A DNA stretch of 20,657 bases, taken from positions 342,182-362,838 of the forward strand of contig CM074820.1 in NCBI GenBank assembly GCA_037447605.1, given 5' to 3'. The notes under the pieces were generated by a model, which worked only from the letters and a program-made list of their open reading frames with translations, searched no databases and was not told where the DNA came from. This document shows, one piece after another, positions 20,101 through 20,657 of this stretch. Made by a program: the position numbers and the translations under genes. Source of the stretch: Zygnema circumcarinatum. Its lineage: Eukaryota > Streptophyta > Zygnematophyceae > Zygnematales > Zygnemataceae. Position 1 is the stretch's first letter, and every line of letters begins with the position of its first letter.

Positions 20101-20592
20101 GAGGGAGGAATTTCATCCATTACTCAGGCAGACATGAATGAGCAAATCGTGCAGTGGAAGGAGCAGGCTTTAGACAAGGCTATAGAAGAGGAGAGGCTGT
20201 CAATATTCCAACTCTTAGGGGGAGACTTGAATGAAGCTCTTAAGGGAAAATCTATAGATTGGAAACGGTATTTGGGGCTTCTGATGTGGTACAAGATGCC
20301 TCCAAACACCGACCTAAAAACCATCATTAGGGCATTTGAGAGCAATGTGAACAACGGTCTTGCTCCTCAGCCTATTCCTATGTATGTTGAGGAGGGAATT
20401 GAAGTTGGGGCCCCACCTGCTCTAAGTAAAGCAGCTTATGATGTTTGTTACCAACTCTTGTTGCTCCATGCTCATGCAATGGAGGGTGTTATCTTGGGAG
20501 GAGAAACTGTCTCAAAAATGTTTCGAACGGCCTCCTTTACTTTTGATTGGCTCGATGCGGAACTTAGCTGGCATCTGCACTCAGTCCTTGAG
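11032..20592 (+). CDS. NUP98-NUP96: NUP98-NUP96 nucleoporin precursor (14 exons, 3' end beyond window)
   Basis: Proposed join: 11032-11050, 11334-11522, 12139-12432, 13066-13359, 13571-13780, 14151-14845, 15218-15302, 15639-15693, 15797-15932, 16081-16197, 16502-16652, 16944-17006, 17344-17897, 18271-20592. All 13 introns are GT-AG, all phases match, and the total is 5184 nt (1728 codons) with no stop. The start reads MFGASS and splices in phase 1 to PFGTSS, the usual NUP98 N-terminus; the context GCAGCCATG is favourable. Order: FG repeats (about 1-266), GLEBS (about 266-336), FG repeats (336-605), linker with a plant-like LLTPRH motif, autoproteolytic domain (about 857-996, His995-Phe996-Ser997), then NUP96 (997 onward). 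In the family, the precursor cleaves itself between Phe and Ser; NUP98 forms the FG barrier and binds RAE1, while NUP96 joins the Y-complex scaffold at the nuclear pore. GAG|GTATGT at 20592 is a strong donor, so more exons should follow. Family membership is very secure; individual splice sites are inferred without transcript data. Confidence 0.93.
12139..12432 (+). other. NUP98-NUP96: Exon 3, FG-repeat exon (first copy of duplicated exon)
   Basis: The exon starts after TTTGCAG and ends at the donor CCTG|GTGAGT. It is 294 nt, phase 1 at both ends, and encodes 98 residues of FG repeats of the PAFG, SVFG and TPAFG type, with Ser, Thr and Pro spacers. FG repeats of this kind are natively unfolded and bind transport receptors. 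The exon is identical to exon 4 at 13066-13359, including flanking introns. Confidence 0.88.
13066..13359 (+). other. NUP98-NUP96: Exon 4, FG-repeat exon (identical second copy of exon 3)
   Basis: This is the same 294-nt phase 1-1 exon as exon 3, offset by 927 bases, with the same acceptor and donor. Inclusion of both copies keeps the reading frame and adds 98 residues; skipping either one also keeps frame. Whether both are spliced in cannot be told from DNA. It could also be an assembly error if reads were mis-joined across the C/T tract. Confidence 0.8.
13571..13780 (+). other. NUP98-NUP96: Exon 5, GLEBS segment (RAE1/GLE2-binding)
   Basis: The exon follows a TTATCACAG acceptor and ends AAAG|GTATAA; it is 210 nt and phase 1-1. 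It encodes two FG motifs and then the conserved GLEBS core: a [10 protein letters not shown] stretch, [11 protein letters not shown], and [14 protein letters not shown] (the final G completed by exon 6). The SxEELRxxDYQ pattern is shared with animal NUP98, and the YTPT and GDKGGP parts resemble plant NUP98. In known NUP98 this segment docks the mRNA-export factor RAE1/GLE2. Confidence 0.9.
14151..14845 (+). other. NUP98-NUP96: Exon 6, main FG-repeat exon
   Basis: The acceptor is TTCGCAG; the donor is ACAGGA|GTAAGT. The 695-nt exon is phase 1 to 0 and encodes about 231 residues dominated by TPAFG, SVFG and similar motifs, ending GLAQTG. It completes the GDKGGP motif begun in exon 5. A diverged copy lies at 4829-5373. 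The preceding intron (13781-14150) is also recognisable in the upstream copy. Confidence 0.9.
15218..15932 (+). other. NUP98-NUP96: Exons 7-9 of NUP98-NUP96, end of FG region and linker
   Basis: Three short exons at 15218-15302, 15639-15693 and 15797-15932 link in phases 1, 2 and 0. They encode the last FG motifs ([19 protein letters not shown]) and a Gln/Pro-rich linker ending YYGISSMP, which resembles the sequence before the LLTPRH motif in plant NUP98. Introns between them are 336 and 103 bases. Confidence 0.85.
16081..17006 (+). other. NUP98-NUP96: Exons 10-12 of NUP98-NUP96, linker before autoproteolytic domain
   Basis: Exons 16081-16197, 16502-16652 and 16944-17006 encode a basic stretch with STLLTPRH and [11 protein letters not shown], then FFDDGED and [12 protein letters not shown], and then an acidic, Pro-rich tail. 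The TPRH, YHPK and PRENPRAL motifs match the order seen in plant NUP98 between the FG region and the autoproteolytic domain. The last small exon is the least certain; it fits in phase (1-1) and has good splice sites. Confidence 0.82.
17344..18399 (+). other. NUP98-NUP96: Autoproteolytic domain of NUP98 (exon 13 and start of exon 14)
   Basis: Exon 13 is 17344-17897 and exon 14 starts at 18271. The domain begins near residue 857 at [15 protein letters not shown] and continues with [40 protein letters not shown] and LNKPAQVTL. It ends with [17 protein letters not shown]. This is the nucleoporin S59 autopeptidase fold, which docks NUP98 at the pore and self-cleaves. The catalytic His995, Phe996 and Ser997 (18391-18399) are all present, so cleavage should be possible. 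Length, about 140 residues, fits the family. Confidence 0.94.
18391..18399 (+). other. NUP98-NUP96: Predicted NUP98/NUP96 self-cleavage site (HF|S)
   Basis: Codons CAT TTC AGC encode His-Phe-Ser, followed by Lys-Tyr-Gly as in animal NUP98. The family cleaves the Phe-Ser bond, so the break falls after base 18396. This would give a NUP98 of about 996 residues (898 without the duplicated exon) and a NUP96 starting with Ser997. Confidence 0.9.
18397..20592 (+). other. NUP96: NUP96 part of the precursor (partial)
   Basis: The reading frame runs on from the autopeptidase with no intron and no stop through 732 further codons of exon 14. After an acidic, low-complexity stretch come the family landmark [11 protein letters not shown] (residues 1251-1261) and another acidic linker (about 1450-1490). 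From about residue 1495 there is a helical region beginning [20 protein letters not shown], with [16 protein letters not shown] and [13 protein letters not shown], typical of the NUP96 ACE1-type scaffold domain. In the Y complex this part binds SEC13 and NUP107-type partners. The C-terminal part of the domain lies beyond the window. Confidence 0.92.
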
Positions 20593-20657
20593 GTATGTAT
20601 ACCTGAAAATATCAGAAAAACCCAAATACCCAATTACCCAATTACCCAAATGCATAA

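Noticed and set aside
18115-20354. Minus-strand frames opposite exon 14
   Set aside because: Shadows of the conserved NUP98-NUP96 frame, which is open for 774 codons on the plus strand.

Overview
This is nuclear DNA of a eukaryote. Only one gene can be read with confidence: a plus-strand, intron-rich gene for the NUP98-NUP96 nucleoporin precursor, starting at 11032 and running off the right edge. Every intron is GT-AG, and protein motifs in the GLEBS region and autoproteolytic domain look most like plant NUP98. Together with the repeat-rich, microsatellite-rich surroundings this suggests a streptophyte (plant lineage). A charophyte alga such as Chara is my best guess, but the species is inferred, not proven.

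Layout. 1-3500 is non-coding repeat DNA: a 136-bp tandem array at the left end, a long (CA)n tract, CT-rich sequence, a CpG-rich block with a thrice-repeated 67-bp unit and perfect palindromes, and a 130-bp direct repeat. 3530-3815 is a GA-rich minisatellite. 3880-4270 is AT/GC-mixed sequence rich in TGACGTCA-like words. 4350-7137 holds a diverged partial copy of the nucleoporin gene (a GLEBS exon with a stop codon, then an FG-repeat exon), followed by three further exon-like segments that chain in phase and end in an acidic tail. 7138-8640 is satellite-like sequence. 8653-10163 is a nested set of non-coding DNA transposons with visible target-site duplications. 10170-11031 is the presumed promoter and 5' leader, with a GA-rich tract.

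The main gene has 14 exons in the window (13 introns, 5184 coding bases, 1728 codons, still open). In order it encodes an FG-repeat region, a GLEBS (RAE1/GLE2-binding) segment, more FG repeats, a linker, the S59-type autoproteolytic domain ending in His-Phe-Ser, and then NUP96 without a break. The NUP98/NUP96 junction lies inside one uninterrupted exon, so the fusion is not a product of gene-model joining. Self-cleavage would release NUP98 (mobile, FG-rich, permeability barrier and mRNA export) and NUP96 (a scaffold member of the NUP107-160/Y complex).

Two features of the gene stand out. An essentially perfect 927-bp tandem duplication copies one complete phase 1-1 exon and adds 98 FG-repeat residues in frame. 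A partial paralog lies about 4-7 kb upstream. The first five introns, and all introns of the upstream exon chain, are phase 1, which explains how FG exons could be copied without breaking the frame.
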